Source: Desulfovibrio sp. (lineage in GTDB: Bacteria; Desulfobacterota; Desulfovibrionia; Desulfovibrionales; Desulfovibrionaceae). Taken from it: a DNA stretch of 64,000 nt. How positions within the stretch are numbered: position 1 is the stretch's first letter; every line of letters starts with the position of its first letter. The stretch is from assembly GCF_009712225.1 (NCBI RefSeq), contig NZ_WASP01000005.1:91136-155135 (forward strand). Direction: 5' to 3'. A model generated the notes under the pieces. It saw only the letters and a list, made by a program, of their open reading frames with translations, ran no database searches and had not been told where the DNA came from. Of this stretch, positions 30,751 through 41,003 are shown one piece after another. The position numbers were made by a program, and so were the translations under genes.

Positions 30751-30790
30751 GTGTTGGTTCCGTGGCGCTGGCAGCGCGGTATACGCATTG

Positions 30791-30825
30791 CGCCTGCCAA
30801 CCCGGCAAATATGGGATGGCAGGCG
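30791..30825. repeat. Inverted repeat between symporter and RraA genes
   Basis: CGCCTGCCA and TGGCAGGCG are perfect 9-base arms around 17 bases. There is no T-run on the minus strand, so it may be an intercistronic stem-loop tuning expression of the downstream RraA gene. Confidence 0.4.
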
Positions 30826-30848
30826 TGACGCATGGGTATGGAGAGGGT

Positions 30849-32177
30849 TTATTTGCTGGTCTGGGCCATTTCTGCGGCAAGCTCGTTGCGCGCATCAGCA
30901 TCGTTGAGGGTATGATCAACATCAATCTCGCCCCGCAAAACCTTGTTGGCATGGTCAAGGTCAATGGACTTTTCCCAGCGGCCGATGGCTACTGTAGCAA
31001 CACAGTTGCCGATCAGGTTGACCACTGCGCGCATTTCGTTGAGCACACGGTCGATGCCGATAACAAGGGTCATGCCCACCACAGGAATGATGTTCGTGGC
31101 CGAAAGCGTGGCGGCCAGGGCGATAAGGGCTGCACCGGCAACACCTGCGCCTCCTTTGGAGGTAAGCAGCAGCACCAGCATGAGGGTAATCTGGTGGCTG
31201 GTGTCGAGGTGGATATCCATGGCCTGGGCGATAAAGGATGCCGCCATGGTCAGGTAAATGGCCGCGCCGTCGAGGTTAAACGAATAACCCGTGGGGAACA
31301 CAAGACCCACCACTGATTTTTTGATGCCCAGGGCTTCCATTTTTTCCATGCTGCGGGGCAACACGGCTTCTGTGCTGGCAGTGCCGAGGGTGATGAAAAT
31401 TTCTTCCTTCATGTAACATATGAGCTGCCATATGTTCACACCGGAAAATTTGCAGATAAGGCCGAGCACCACGATCACAAACAGGGCGCTTGTCAAGTAC
31501 AGACACAGCACAAGCTTGCCCAGAGAGGCCAGAGCGCCCACACCGTACTTGCCGATGGTGAAGGTGATGGCACCAAACGCGCCAATCGGGGCAAGCTTCA
31601 TGATCAGGTTTACCACGCCAAGCAGGGCGGTGCTGAAGCGTTCAAGCGTACCGAGAATGGCATCCTTGGGTTTGCCGCTCATGTGCGAAAGGCTCATGCC
31701 AAACAGCACGGAGAACAGGAGCACCTGCAGCAGGTTACCCTCGGCAAATGCGCCGATAACGCTGTGGGGAATGATGCCCATGATAAATTCCATGGTGGTC
31801 TGCGCCTTGGCGTGGGCAAATTTGCCCAGGGACGAGGCGTCCATGGTTGCCGGATCGGCGTGGATACCAGCACCGGGCTGCACGATATGCACAACCACAA
31901 GACCGATGAACAGGGCGAGTGTGGTGACAATTTCAAAGTAGAGCAGTGTTTTGCCACCCACGCGGCCAACAGCCTTGAGGCTGTCCATGCGGGCAATGCC
32001 CACGACCACGGTGCAGAAAATCACCGGCGTAATGATCATTTTGATAAGATTGATGAAAGCGTCGCCAAGCGGCTTGAGCTTTACGGCGATATCAGGCGAG
32101 ACAAAGCCAAAGGCGATGCCCAGCGCAATACCCACAAGAACCTTGAAGTATAGTGAAGAGAAAACTTTTTTCGACAT
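30849..32177 (-). CDS. Dicarboxylate/amino acid:cation symporter (DAACS family, DctA/GltP-like)
   Basis: This 442-residue membrane protein has the eight-helix, two-hairpin pattern of the DAACS family. Hallmarks are the MIITPVIFCTVV segment in helix 2-3, the serine-rich HP1 tip in LGTASTEAVLPRSM, the PTGYSFNLDG substrate and cation motif, and the HP2 region SKGGAGVAGAALI. It imports C4-dicarboxylates or acidic amino acids with protons or sodium. The ATG at 32177 has GAGGTG upstream. It lies between a UxaA/SuyB-like hydro-lyase and an RraA-family protein on the same strand, so its substrate may be the acid these enzymes use. Confidence 0.93.
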   Translation of the reverse strand: MSKKVFSSLYFKVLVGIALGIAFGFVSPDIAVKLKPLGDAFINLIKMIITPVIFCTVVVGIARMDSLKAVGRVGGKTLLYFEIVTTLALFIGLVVVHIVQPGAGIHADPATMDASSLGKFAHAKAQTTMEFIMGIIPHSVIGAFAEGNLLQVLLFSVLFGMSLSHMSGKPKDAILGTLERFSTALLGVVNLIMKLAPIGAFGAITFTIGKYGVGALASLGKLVLCLYLTSALFVIVVLGLICKFSGVNIWQLICYMKEEIFITLGTASTEAVLPRSMEKMEALGIKKSVVGLVFPTGYSFNLDGAAIYLTMAASFIAQAMDIHLDTSHQITLMLVLLLTSKGGAGVAGAALIALAATLSATNIIPVVGMTLVIGIDRVLNEMRAVVNLIGNCVATVAIGRWEKSIDLDHANKVLRGEIDVDHTLNDADARNELAAEMAQTSK

Positions 32178-32271
32178 AGCCACCTCAGTTTCAGGCAGGG
32201 GGGGTCAATGAAGGCAAATTTATTAACGGCCAGGAAACGTGATTGTGAAAAAAGGCGTAAGCTTTGATTTT

Positions 32272-32311
32272 AGAGAGGCCGGCCTGCCCTGACGGTGCGG
32301 TCGGCCTCTCT
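32272..32311 (-). terminator. Hairpin after the UxaA/SuyB-like large-subunit gene
   Basis: AGAGAGGCCG and CGGCCTCTCT form a perfect 10-base-pair stem around 20 bases, 12 bases past the stop. On the minus strand the following sequence is AAAATC, so termination may be weak or Rho-assisted and some transcription may continue into the symporter. Confidence 0.5.
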
Positions 32312-32322
32312 ATAAAACGTGC

Positions 32323-33483
32323 CTAGGCGCTTTCGTACAAACGGGTCATGATAAATTCTCTGTGACCCAGCACTTCAGCGGCGGTGTTACGGCCATTGCA
32401 GGTGCGGAACAGCATTTCAAGCAGTTTGTCGCCAGCGGCATCGAGGTTCATTTCGCGGCGCAGAATGCCCGAAACGTCCACATCGATGTGTTCGTTCATG
32501 GTGCGAACCGTGCGGGGGTTGGCCGACAGCTTGATCACCGGCAGAATGGGGTTGCCAATGATGTTGCCCTGCCCGGTGGGGAAGAAGTGGGCCACAAAGC
32601 CGGAAGCGGCGCACAGGGTCACCATTTCGGCTGCGGCAGAAGAAGAGTCCATGAACCACAGGCCGGGAGCGGTGGGGGTTTCAGCCTTGTCGAGGCAGCC
32701 GATAACGGGAGCCTTGCGGCCGATCTTCTGGATGTTGCCCAGAGCCTTTTCCTCAATGGTGGTCAGGCCGCCCTCAATGTTGCCCTTGGTGGGCTGGGAA
32801 TCGCTGAGGTCGTTGGTCTTGTGGTCGTCAACAACCTTGGCGTAACGGTCGAAGAAGAACTTGAACTTGGCGCGCACTTCAGCATTGGCGCAGCGTTCCA
32901 TGACCAGGTGCTCGCCGCCGGTGATTTCGGTGGTTTCGCCAAACAGGGTGGTAGCGCCCTTTTCCCACAGCTTGTCAAAAGCGTTGCCCACGGTGGGGTT
33001 GGCCGCAATGCCGGAAGTGGTGTCGGATTCGCCACACTTGGTGGAAACCCACAGCTCTTTCACCTGGCATTCGGTACGCTGCAGCTCAGTGGCGAAGTGC
33101 ATGAATTCCTTGGCCTTGCGCGAAGCAGAGCAGATGGTCTCAAAGTCGCCGTGCTGTTCGATGGCAAAGCCTTCAACGGGCTTGCCGGTTTTGGCAATAC
33201 CGTCCACCACGCGCTTTGTCCACTGGGGCTCAATACCAATAACGATAACGGCTGCCACGTTGGGGTTGGAGCCAACGCCGATCAGCGTGCGGAAATGCAG
33301 GTCGAGGTCTTCACCAAACTGAAGGCGGCCATAAGCGTGGGGCAGGGCAAGGGAACCCTTGACATTGTTGGCCACGGCTTCGCAGGCGGCGTTGGAAAGA
33401 TCGTCCAGGGGAAGGATTATAACGTGGTTACGGATACCCACGCGGCCATTTTCGCGGCGATAGCCCATGAAAGTCTGTTGCAT
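32323..33483 (-). CDS. UxaA-family hydro-lyase large subunit, possibly (2R)-sulfolactate sulfo-lyase beta (SuyB-like)
   Basis: This 386-residue protein matches the large catalytic part of the altronate/galactarate dehydratase family (UxaA/GarD C-terminal domain). It has [14 protein letters not shown] at the start, the [12 protein letters not shown] motif with a likely Fe-S or metal cysteine, and [12 protein letters not shown] later. A separate small SAF-domain subunit lies four bases upstream. This split form is typical of sulfolactate sulfo-lyase (SuyAB), which releases sulfite from sulfolactate, but some altronate-type dehydratases are also split. Sulfite release would suit a sulfate reducer. 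GAGGTGG lies eight bases before the ATG. Confidence 0.8.
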   Translation of the reverse strand: MQQTFMGYRRENGRVGIRNHVIILPLDDLSNAACEAVANNVKGSLALPHAYGRLQFGEDLDLHFRTLIGVGSNPNVAAVIVIGIEPQWTKRVVDGIAKTGKPVEGFAIEQHGDFETICSASRKAKEFMHFATELQRTECQVKELWVSTKCGESDTTSGIAANPTVGNAFDKLWEKGATTLFGETTEITGGEHLVMERCANAEVRAKFKFFFDRYAKVVDDHKTNDLSDSQPTKGNIEGGLTTIEEKALGNIQKIGRKAPVIGCLDKAETPTAPGLWFMDSSSAAAEMVTLCAASGFVAHFFPTGQGNIIGNPILPVIKLSANPRTVRTMNEHIDVDVSGILRREMNLDAAGDKLLEMLFRTCNGRNTAAEVLGHREFIMTRLYESA

Positions 33484-33487
33484 CGGA

Positions 33488-33772
33488 TTACCACCTCTTG
33501 GTTTTGACGTTGTGGACATGCAGGTGTTCGCCGCGCTTGATGGGCTGCACAACCTTGCCGATGTCAGTGCCGTACTTGATGACGGTGTCGCCCACAGCCA
33601 GATCCTTAAGGGCAATCTTGTGGCCGATCGGAATATCGCTCAGGGTATCGAATTCGATGCTCTGGTTGCCGTCCATAACCCAACCGTTAAGCTTATCGCC
33701 TTTCTTCACCCCTTCGACAACGACAACACCGACGCTATCGCCGGGTTCGTGAACCACAAAATGGGTTACCAT
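33488..33772 (-). CDS. SAF-domain small subunit of the UxaA/SuyA-like hydro-lyase
   Basis: This 94-residue protein is a stand-alone SAF domain: [19 protein letters not shown] at the start, [16 protein letters not shown] in the middle and [14 protein letters not shown] at the end. In the family this domain caps the active site of the adjacent large subunit, and the HVHN segment is characteristic. The start at 33772 is set by AAGGAG six bases upstream; the longer frame reads AT-rich promoter DNA. It is the first gene of the operon, behind a sigma-54 promoter. Confidence 0.88.
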   Translation of the reverse strand: MVTHFVVHEPGDSVGVVVVEGVKKGDKLNGWVMDGNQSIEFDTLSDIPIGHKIALKDLAVGDTVIKYGTDIGKVVQPIKRGEHLHVHNVKTKRW

Positions 33773-33951
33773 ACCGTTCTCCTTGAATAACAATGATATA
33801 AAATTGTTTGTGTAGCAAAAGTACTCAATGGCATTGTGCGCAAAACAATAGTCTGGTTTGCAGCATTTCAAGTATTTGCAGGCGCATTTTCTTAATGTCA
33901 CATACAAATACAAATCTTTTTTGAGCCTTTAAGCATTGCTGCACAGAATAT

Positions 33952-33967
33952 AGCAATTGGTGTGCCA
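33952..33967 (-). promoter_or_regulatory. Sigma-54 promoter of the UxaA/SuyAB-like operon
   Basis: On the minus strand the sequence reads TGGCACA-CCAA-TTGCT, matching TGGCACG-N4-TTGCW with one mismatch and intact -24 GG and -12 GC. Transcription should start near 33941, giving a leader of about 170 bases before the small-subunit gene. The divergent gene encodes a sigma-54 activator, which is the natural partner. Confidence 0.75.
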
Positions 33968-34022
33968 AAATTTGCGATCCGAATTATTAGGCGAGAAATA
34001 TGGATTTTTTTCACAACCTTGG

Positions 34023-34034
34023 TTGAGCGCTCAA
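34023..34034. promoter_or_regulatory. Palindrome TTGAGCGCTCAA, candidate activator-binding site
   Basis: This perfect 12-base palindrome lies about 87 bases upstream of the expected sigma-54 start point, the usual distance for an enhancer bound by a Fis-type activator. Confidence 0.5.
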
Positions 34035-34043
34035 TTTTAAGCT

Positions 34044-34056
34044 TGCCTTTTAGGCA
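34044..34056. promoter_or_regulatory. Inverted repeat TGCCT-TTT-AGGCA
   Basis: Perfect 5-base arms lie ten bases from the 12-base palindrome. The TGCC/GGCA core is shared with the larger repeat at 34066-34093, so both may be half-sites of the same regulator. Confidence 0.4.
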
Positions 34057-34065
34057 GTTATGCTG

Positions 34066-34093
34066 ATATTTGGGCATAAAACTGCCCAAATAT
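34066..34093. promoter_or_regulatory. Large inverted repeat just before the sigma-54 activator gene
   Basis: ATATTTGGGCA and TGCCCAAATAT are perfect 11-base arms around TAAAAC. The repeat ends 11 bases before the activator's ATG, so binding here could activate the divergent operon from about -139 and repress the activator's own gene. Confidence 0.55.
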
Positions 34094-34104
34094 AGGCGGA
34101 TGTC

Positions 34105-35733
34105 ATGGAATACAAAATCACACCCACTGGCCTTAGTACCCCTTCGCTCACAGTGGGGCAGGTGGTGCACCATCTGGCACGCATTGTGGCTGGCAAGATA
34201 GACAGAAACGCGTTTTTTCAGCTGCTCTCAAAGCAGCTTCGCGTGCTGTTTCACTACGACCGCTTCTGCATCAATCTCTATGATGCCGAACGCGAGTTCC
34301 TGAATCTGTTCACCGCTGCGGATGGAACCGTGGTGGAATCTCTCTCAAACACGCGTATTGCCCGCAATACGGTTGCCGACCTTGCCATCTCATCGCGCAA
34401 GCCTGTGGTCATCAACGATCTGTCCGCCCACAACCTTGGCGACGGTCCCATGCCGCTTTCATCCGTTGGCCTCAACGCCACCATTGCCCTGCCGCTGATC
34501 ATCAACCGCGAGGTTATCGGCACGATGCACGTGTCGTTTGTGAGACAGCCAGACAACATCGTTGAAATACTCAATTTTCTTATCGAGCTTACCCCGGTGC
34601 TCACCACATTTCTGTTCGCCGTGCTGGCCGAAGAACGCCTGGCAAAGAGCCGCCCAGTACCGGAGCCTTCCGGCAGGCCTTTTGACGACTCAAGCACCAT
34701 TCTGCTTGAAACAAAGCTGCTGGAAACCCCGCCCATGGCCCGCACCATGGCGGTGGTGCGCAAGGTGGCAAAGCTGAATATTCCCGTGCTCATCACGGGC
34801 GAAACAGGCACGGGCAAGAGCATGCTGGCCCGCTGGCTGCACAGGCACAGCCCCCGGCGCGACGAAAACTTCGTCAAGGTCAACTGCCCTTCCATCGCAC
34901 CTACCCTGTTTGAAAGCGAAATGTTCGGCTACGCCAAGGGCGCGTTTACCGGCGCAACAGCCAAACGCATTGGCCGTATTGAACTGGCGCAGCATGGAAC
35001 CCTGTTTCTGGATGAAATTGGCGAGCTTGCCCCCGAAATGCAGAGCAAGCTGCTGCTTGTGATGGAAGAAAGCTCGTTTGAACGCGTGGGCGAAGCCGAA
35101 TCAGTGGGGGTCGATATCCGCGTTATTTCGGCCACCAATATTGACCTTGCCCAGGCCATGGCCGAGGGGCGTCTGCGGCGCGACCTCTATTATCGTCTTG
35201 GTTCAGTGGTGGTGCGCATGCCCTCGCTGCGTGATCGCAAAAACGACATTCCGCTGTTTGTGGACCACTTTATCCAGCAGTTTGCCAGGGAATACGAAAT
35301 CCGTCCTCCCCGCCTTAACCGGTCGGTGGTGGAAACCCTGCACGGGCATTCGTGGCCGGGCAACATCCGCGAGCTGCGCAATGTGGTGAGCCGCATACTG
35401 CTGCATTCGCTGGATTCGGTAGTGACAGAAGATTTTGTGCGCGAGGCCCTGCACCAGTGGTCGCCAGAAAACAGCCAGAAGGCTGAGGGCGAGTCGCCGG
35501 TTGTGGCAAGCCCCGTCCAGTCCGGGGGGGCGAGCATGTCCGCCGCTGTGGGCGAAGGGGCCGCCGCAAGCGTGCACCTGCCCACACTGGATGAAAACGA
35601 AAAGGCGCATATCGAGCGCGCCCTCAGGCAGGCCGGGGGGCGTATTTCCGGGCCACGGGGGGCGGCTGCCCTGCTGGGCGTGCCACGCACCACCCTGCAG
35701 CACAGAATGCGCAAGCTGGGCATCAGCGCCTAG
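34105..35733 (+). CDS. GAF-domain sigma-54-dependent activator of the divergent hydro-lyase operon
   Basis: This 542-residue protein has an N-terminal GAF-type sensory domain (about 25-180), an AAA+ domain (about 205-440) and a Fis-type helix-turn-helix at the end (RGAAALLGVPRTTLQHRM). Walker A is GETGTGKS, the sigma-54 contact loop is GAFTGA and Walker B is LFLDEIGEL. Its layout is that of FhlA/NorR-like activators that sense a small ligand directly. It is transcribed away from the UxaA/SuyAB-like operon, which has a good sigma-54 promoter, so it probably senses that enzyme's substrate or a related signal. Confidence 0.93.
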   Translation: MEYKITPTGLSTPSLTVGQVVHHLARIVAGKIDRNAFFQLLSKQLRVLFHYDRFCINLYDAEREFLNLFTAADGTVVESLSNTRIARNTVADLAISSRKPVVINDLSAHNLGDGPMPLSSVGLNATIALPLIINREVIGTMHVSFVRQPDNIVEILNFLIELTPVLTTFLFAVLAEERLAKSRPVPEPSGRPFDDSSTILLETKLLETPPMARTMAVVRKVAKLNIPVLITGETGTGKSMLARWLHRHSPRRDENFVKVNCPSIAPTLFESEMFGYAKGAFTGATAKRIGRIELAQHGTLFLDEIGELAPEMQSKLLLVMEESSFERVGEAESVGVDIRVISATNIDLAQAMAEGRLRRDLYYRLGSVVVRMPSLRDRKNDIPLFVDHFIQQFAREYEIRPPRLNRSVVETLHGHSWPGNIRELRNVVSRILLHSLDSVVTEDFVREALHQWSPENSQKAEGESPVVASPVQSGGASMSAAVGEGAAASVHLPTLDENEKAHIERALRQAGGRISGPRGAAALLGVPRTTLQHRMRKLGISA

Positions 35734-35762
35734 GTCGGGGGCTGGCACGGCCCGGGCAGCAA

Positions 35763-35786
35763 CAGCAAAATACAGGTATTTTGCTG
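35763..35786 (+). terminator. Stem-loop after the sigma-54 activator
   Basis: CAGCAAAATA and TATTTTGCTG form a perfect 10-base-pair stem around CAGG, 29 bases past the stop. The T-run is within the stem rather than after it, so termination strength is uncertain. Confidence 0.5.
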
Positions 35787-35872
35787 TCTGGCGTTCCTGT
35801 TGTTGAGTTTCGTGCCGTTTGCGCATATGATCCCTCCCTATCTTTTTGGAAATACCGCATCTCGGAGTAAGC

Positions 35873-37792
35873 ATGCTTGAGTATATCCGTTCAAATTCAC
35901 AGTCTCTTGGCGTCAAACTGGCCTTTGGTCTGATTATCCTCGTCTTCATTTTCTGGGGCGTGGGCAGCATGAAGGACCGCGGTACGGGCAGCCTTGTGGC
36001 CACCGTCAACGGCGATCCCATCACCATCCGTGATTTCGAGTTGGCCTACCGCAACGCTGAAGAAGCCGTGGTCCGCAACAACCCCGGTGCGACGCGCGAT
36101 CAGATTCGTCAGGGCCTTGGGCGTCAGGTGCTGCGCGATCTCATCAGCCAGACCCTTGTGCGTCAGGAAGCAGCCCGCGCGGGCATTACCGTTACCCCTC
36201 TTGAACTGCGCATTGCCGTGGGCAAGATCCCCGTTTTCCAGAACGCCAACGGGCAGTTTGATCCGGCAGTATACAAGCGCGTGCTTGAAATGCAGCGCAT
36301 TTCGCCCGCCCAGTATGAACACGACATGAGCGAAGACCTTCTGCGCCAGAAGCTCTTTGCCCTTGTTACCTCCGCTGCATGGCATGACCCTGCGGAAGCC
36401 CAGAACCGTTACAATTTCCTGCGCGAACAGCGCGTGCCCGACTACATCTTTATTCCCGCGGCGGAATTTATGGCTGGCGCCAAGCCCACCGATGCTGAAG
36501 TGACCGCCTACTATGACAGTCACAAGGGCGAATTTGCCGTGCCGCCCAAGGTCGACGTGGCCTACATCCGCCTTACCCCCGAGGGTCTGGTCAAGGCCGA
36601 GTCCATCAGCGATGCCGATGCGCGCAAGTGGTACGATGCCAACGCCTCGCGCTTTAACCAGCAGGAAGAAATCAAGGCCGCCCACATTCTTGTGCCTCTC
36701 GCCGAAGACGCCTCTGAAACGGACGTGAAGAAAGCCCAGGAAAGCGCGGCCGCCATCGAAAAAGAACTCAAGAGCGGCAAAAGTTTTGCCGATGTGGCCA
36801 ATGCCCACAACGGCCCCAATGCCGCCGGCCCCGGTGGCGAGCTTGGCTGGCTCAAGCGCGGCACCACGGTCAAGCCTTTTGAAGATGCGGCCTTTGCCCT
36901 TGAACCCGGCAAGGTTTCCGCTCCTGTGCGCAGCCAGTTTGGCCTGCACATCATCAAGGTAGAAGAAAAGAAGGGCGGCGGTACGCAGTCCTTTGCCGCA
37001 GTGGCCGACGAAGTGCGCAAGGCCATGGCCAAGGAGCAGGGCGCGGACAAGCTGCGCGACGTGCTCGACAACCTGATTGAAGACAACATTCTCGGCAAGC
37101 CGCTTGAAAAGAGCGCTCAGGCTCTGGGCCTCGAAGCGCAGCAGACCGGCCTTGCCGCCGCGCAGGAGCTGCAGCAGAAGATGGGCATAACAGCCGAAGC
37201 CGCCGCTACCCTTGAAAAAACCCCGGCCAATTCGCCGGTGGACAGGGCCCTTGAAGCTGGCGACGCCTACGTGGTTGCCCGCGTGCTCAAGGCCGAAGCC
37301 GCCTCCACCCTGCCCCTTGAGGCCGTGAAAGAAAAGATTGTCGCCCGCCTGCAGGGCGAGAAGGCCCTCGCCGACGCCATGCGCGCCGCTACCGAGCGCC
37401 GCAAGAGCCTTGTCGACGGAGCCATCAACCCCACGCTCAAGACGGGCATGGGCATCAAGACCGCCAACCCCATGGACCGCAGCGGCAGCCTGGCAGATTT
37501 CGGGCCTGATCCGGAACTGGCAGCCGCCCTGTTCAGCGCCCGGGTTGGCCAGTGGCTGCCCACGGCTTTTGCCGTCAGCAGCCCCAAGGAAGGCCAGGGT
37601 GCCGTGCTTGTTCACGTGGGTGCCGTGCAGCCTCCCGATGCTTCGGAATGGGACATGATCAAGGACATCATGGCCGGTGCCGTGGAGCGTGAGCGCGTTC
37701 AGGGGCTGTACGAAACCTTCATGCAGCGCCTGCTTTCAACCGCCAAGGTTGAAGTGCTCAACATGGATATTGTGGACAGAAAAAACATGTAG
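35873..37792 (+). CDS. PpiD/SurA-like membrane-anchored periplasmic peptidyl-prolyl isomerase
   Basis: This 639-residue protein has one N-terminal membrane helix (about 12-35) followed by a SurA_N-like chaperone region (about 45-200). A parvulin domain follows (about 265-370: IKAAHILVPL, GPGGELGWLKRG and SQFGLHIIKV) and a long helical C-terminal chaperone part. This is the PpiD arrangement: a foldase at the Sec translocon exit that helps newly exported proteins. The ATG at 35873 follows GGAG at good spacing; a TTG nine codons upstream is less likely. Confidence 0.92.
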   Translation: MLEYIRSNSQSLGVKLAFGLIILVFIFWGVGSMKDRGTGSLVATVNGDPITIRDFELAYRNAEEAVVRNNPGATRDQIRQGLGRQVLRDLISQTLVRQEAARAGITVTPLELRIAVGKIPVFQNANGQFDPAVYKRVLEMQRISPAQYEHDMSEDLLRQKLFALVTSAAWHDPAEAQNRYNFLREQRVPDYIFIPAAEFMAGAKPTDAEVTAYYDSHKGEFAVPPKVDVAYIRLTPEGLVKAESISDADARKWYDANASRFNQQEEIKAAHILVPLAEDASETDVKKAQESAAAIEKELKSGKSFADVANAHNGPNAAGPGGELGWLKRGTTVKPFEDAAFALEPGKVSAPVRSQFGLHIIKVEEKKGGGTQSFAAVADEVRKAMAKEQGADKLRDVLDNLIEDNILGKPLEKSAQALGLEAQQTGLAAAQELQQKMGITAEAAATLEKTPANSPVDRALEAGDAYVVARVLKAEAASTLPLEAVKEKIVARLQGEKALADAMRAATERRKSLVDGAINPTLKTGMGIKTANPMDRSGSLADFGPDPELAAALFSARVGQWLPTAFAVSSPKEGQGAVLVHVGAVQPPDASEWDMIKDIMAGAVERERVQGLYETFMQRLLSTAKVEVLNMDIVDRKNM

Positions 37793-37826
37793 TCCGCGCG
37801 GCGCGGGCCAGAGCCTGCGCCGGGGC

Positions 37827-37880
37827 TTGCAGCAAGTCAGTCAGTATTATAATGGACCGGAACCGCATCTGCGGTTCCGG
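37827..37880 (+). promoter_or_regulatory. Possible glmS promoter with a leader hairpin
   Basis: A perfect TATAAT (37848-37853) follows TTGCAG (37827-37832) with a short 15-base spacer. Directly after it, CCGGAACCGC and GCGGTTCCGG (37857-37880) form a perfect 10-base-pair stem around ATCT. The hairpin would sit at the 5' end of the glmS mRNA or end transcription from the PpiD-like gene. No glmS ribozyme core was recognised. Confidence 0.4.
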
Positions 37881-38016
37881 CCTTGCATATTTCCCCCACA
37901 TTCCCCCGCCGGTCTGACGGCCGGGATGTTTACAAAACGACATTCCTACCTATTTTTCATAAAGCGACCAGTGTGGTCTGCGACCGGGCCACGCCCGGCA
38001 TGAAAGGAGGCACTTT

Positions 38017-39846
<1,830 letters not shown>

Positions 39847-39898
39847 GCCAGATCTAACAGGCTCGGTGGAAACAACTCCCCGTGCACGGTATGCGCAT

Positions 39899-39944
39899 GG
39901 CGCCGCCCTCGGCAGAGTTAATCGCTGGGGGCGGCGTTTTTTTT
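39899..39944 (+). terminator. Rho-independent terminator of glmS
   Basis: CGCCGCCC and GGGCGGCG form an 8-base-pair GC-rich stem followed by eight T, about 55 bases past the stop codon. Confidence 0.85.
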
Positions 39945-39980
39945 GGGGTGAGAGGCTCCTCAACACAAGGGTTCGCTGCT

Positions 39981-40826
39981 ATGCCAAAACTTCTGTATTT
40001 GCTTTGCGCGCTGGTTCTGCTGGCTGCCCCTGTCAGGGCAGATGCCTGCACGTTGTGGGCTGCGGCGGGCCCTCAGGTTGCTGGCGGCGGAACCATAATC
40101 GTTAAGAACAGGGATTGGCGGCCTGACAACCAGCAGAAAATTCGCCTCGCGACAAAGGGCAAATACCGGTTCATATACCTTGAGGCGGAAGGTAACAGTT
40201 TTTCGGGTGCAAAACAGGGAATAAACGAAAAAGGGCTTGCCATAGTGCTTGCATCGGCACCGCGCGAGGTTGAGCGGGCAGGCAAAAATGCCGGTATGAC
40301 AAAACTGAGAATCCTGCTGGCCTCCTACGCCAGTGTGCAGGAGGCCCTGGCTGCCCTGAAGGCTGGCGCTTGGGTTACCAACCCCCAGTTTATGGTTTTG
40401 GCTGATGCAAAGGAAATAGCCTGTGTAGAGTTTGGCCCTGGCGGTCAGTATGCTGTCGTCGCGCAGCAGGGCTCCGGGGTGGTTTTTCATACCAACCATT
40501 ATGTGTCGCCGCAGCTTGAGCCGTTAAACCCGCATAAATTATCAACCAGTCTGGATAGATATAATAAGATTTCCAGCCTCCTTCAGGCTGGTGCCCCATT
40601 TGACGTGCAAAAATTTCAGGCTTTCAGCACCGATCCGACGCTGTGGCGGGCAGGTGCCACGCCCTCGACCACGCGAACCCTTTCCTCATGGATCATCAGG
40701 CAGATGCCCGACGGCAGCGGAACGCTGTATCTGCGCATGGCCAACCCCGATCATCCGGTAAAGGAATACCGTTTTGCGCTCAAAGACCTGTTTGAGGGAA
40801 AGGTTGATCTTTCCCTCGTTCAGTAA
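39981..40826 (+). CDS. Exported Ntn-hydrolase-like protein (C45/choloylglycine-hydrolase superfamily)
   Basis: This 281-residue protein has a signal peptide (about 1-20 or 1-22) directly followed by Cys23 in DACTLW. An N-terminal catalytic Cys exposed by processing, followed by the KNRDWRPD and NEKGLAIVLAS segments, fits the Ntn hydrolases that cleave amide bonds (penicillin V acylase, bile-salt hydrolase and C45 acyltransferase relatives). Signal-peptidase cleavage before Cys23 would itself create the active N-terminus. The start at 39981 gives a clean signal peptide with AAGGG upstream. The natural substrate is unknown. Confidence 0.75.
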   Translation: MPKLLYLLCALVLLAAPVRADACTLWAAAGPQVAGGGTIIVKNRDWRPDNQQKIRLATKGKYRFIYLEAEGNSFSGAKQGINEKGLAIVLASAPREVERAGKNAGMTKLRILLASYASVQEALAALKAGAWVTNPQFMVLADAKEIACVEFGPGGQYAVVAQQGSGVVFHTNHYVSPQLEPLNPHKLSTSLDRYNKISSLLQAGAPFDVQKFQAFSTDPTLWRAGATPSTTRTLSSWIIRQMPDGSGTLYLRMANPDHPVKEYRFALKDLFEGKVDLSLVQ

Positions 40827-40936
40827 CCTGCCGGTTAAGGTTGGGAAAACTGCCGAGGGAAAAACCTGTCTGAAGTGCGCGGTTCCGTTCGTGCGGCAGT
40901 TCTGGGCGACAAAACGCGGACGCTTGCCCCTGTGGC

Positions 40937-40965
40937 TTGCCTAGCCGAGCCAAATTGGGCATAAT
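40937..40965 (+). promoter_or_regulatory. Probable sigma-70 promoter of coaX
   Basis: TTGCCT (40937-40942), a 17-base spacer, and CATAAT (40960-40965) make a reasonable -35/-10 pair. The -10 is 38 bases before the coaX ATG. Confidence 0.55.
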
Positions 40966-41003
40966 CTGTATCTGTAACCTTTCAGGCCTTTGCGGAGGCG
41001 CAC

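Noticed and set aside
35897..37615. 572-codon minus-strand open frame opposite the PpiD-like gene
   Set aside because: It is an antisense shadow; the plus-strand product has a clear parvulin domain and start.
37881..38016. Possible glmS ribozyme upstream of glmS
   Set aside because: No recognisable ribozyme core or cleavage site; the element is known mainly from Gram-positive bacteria.
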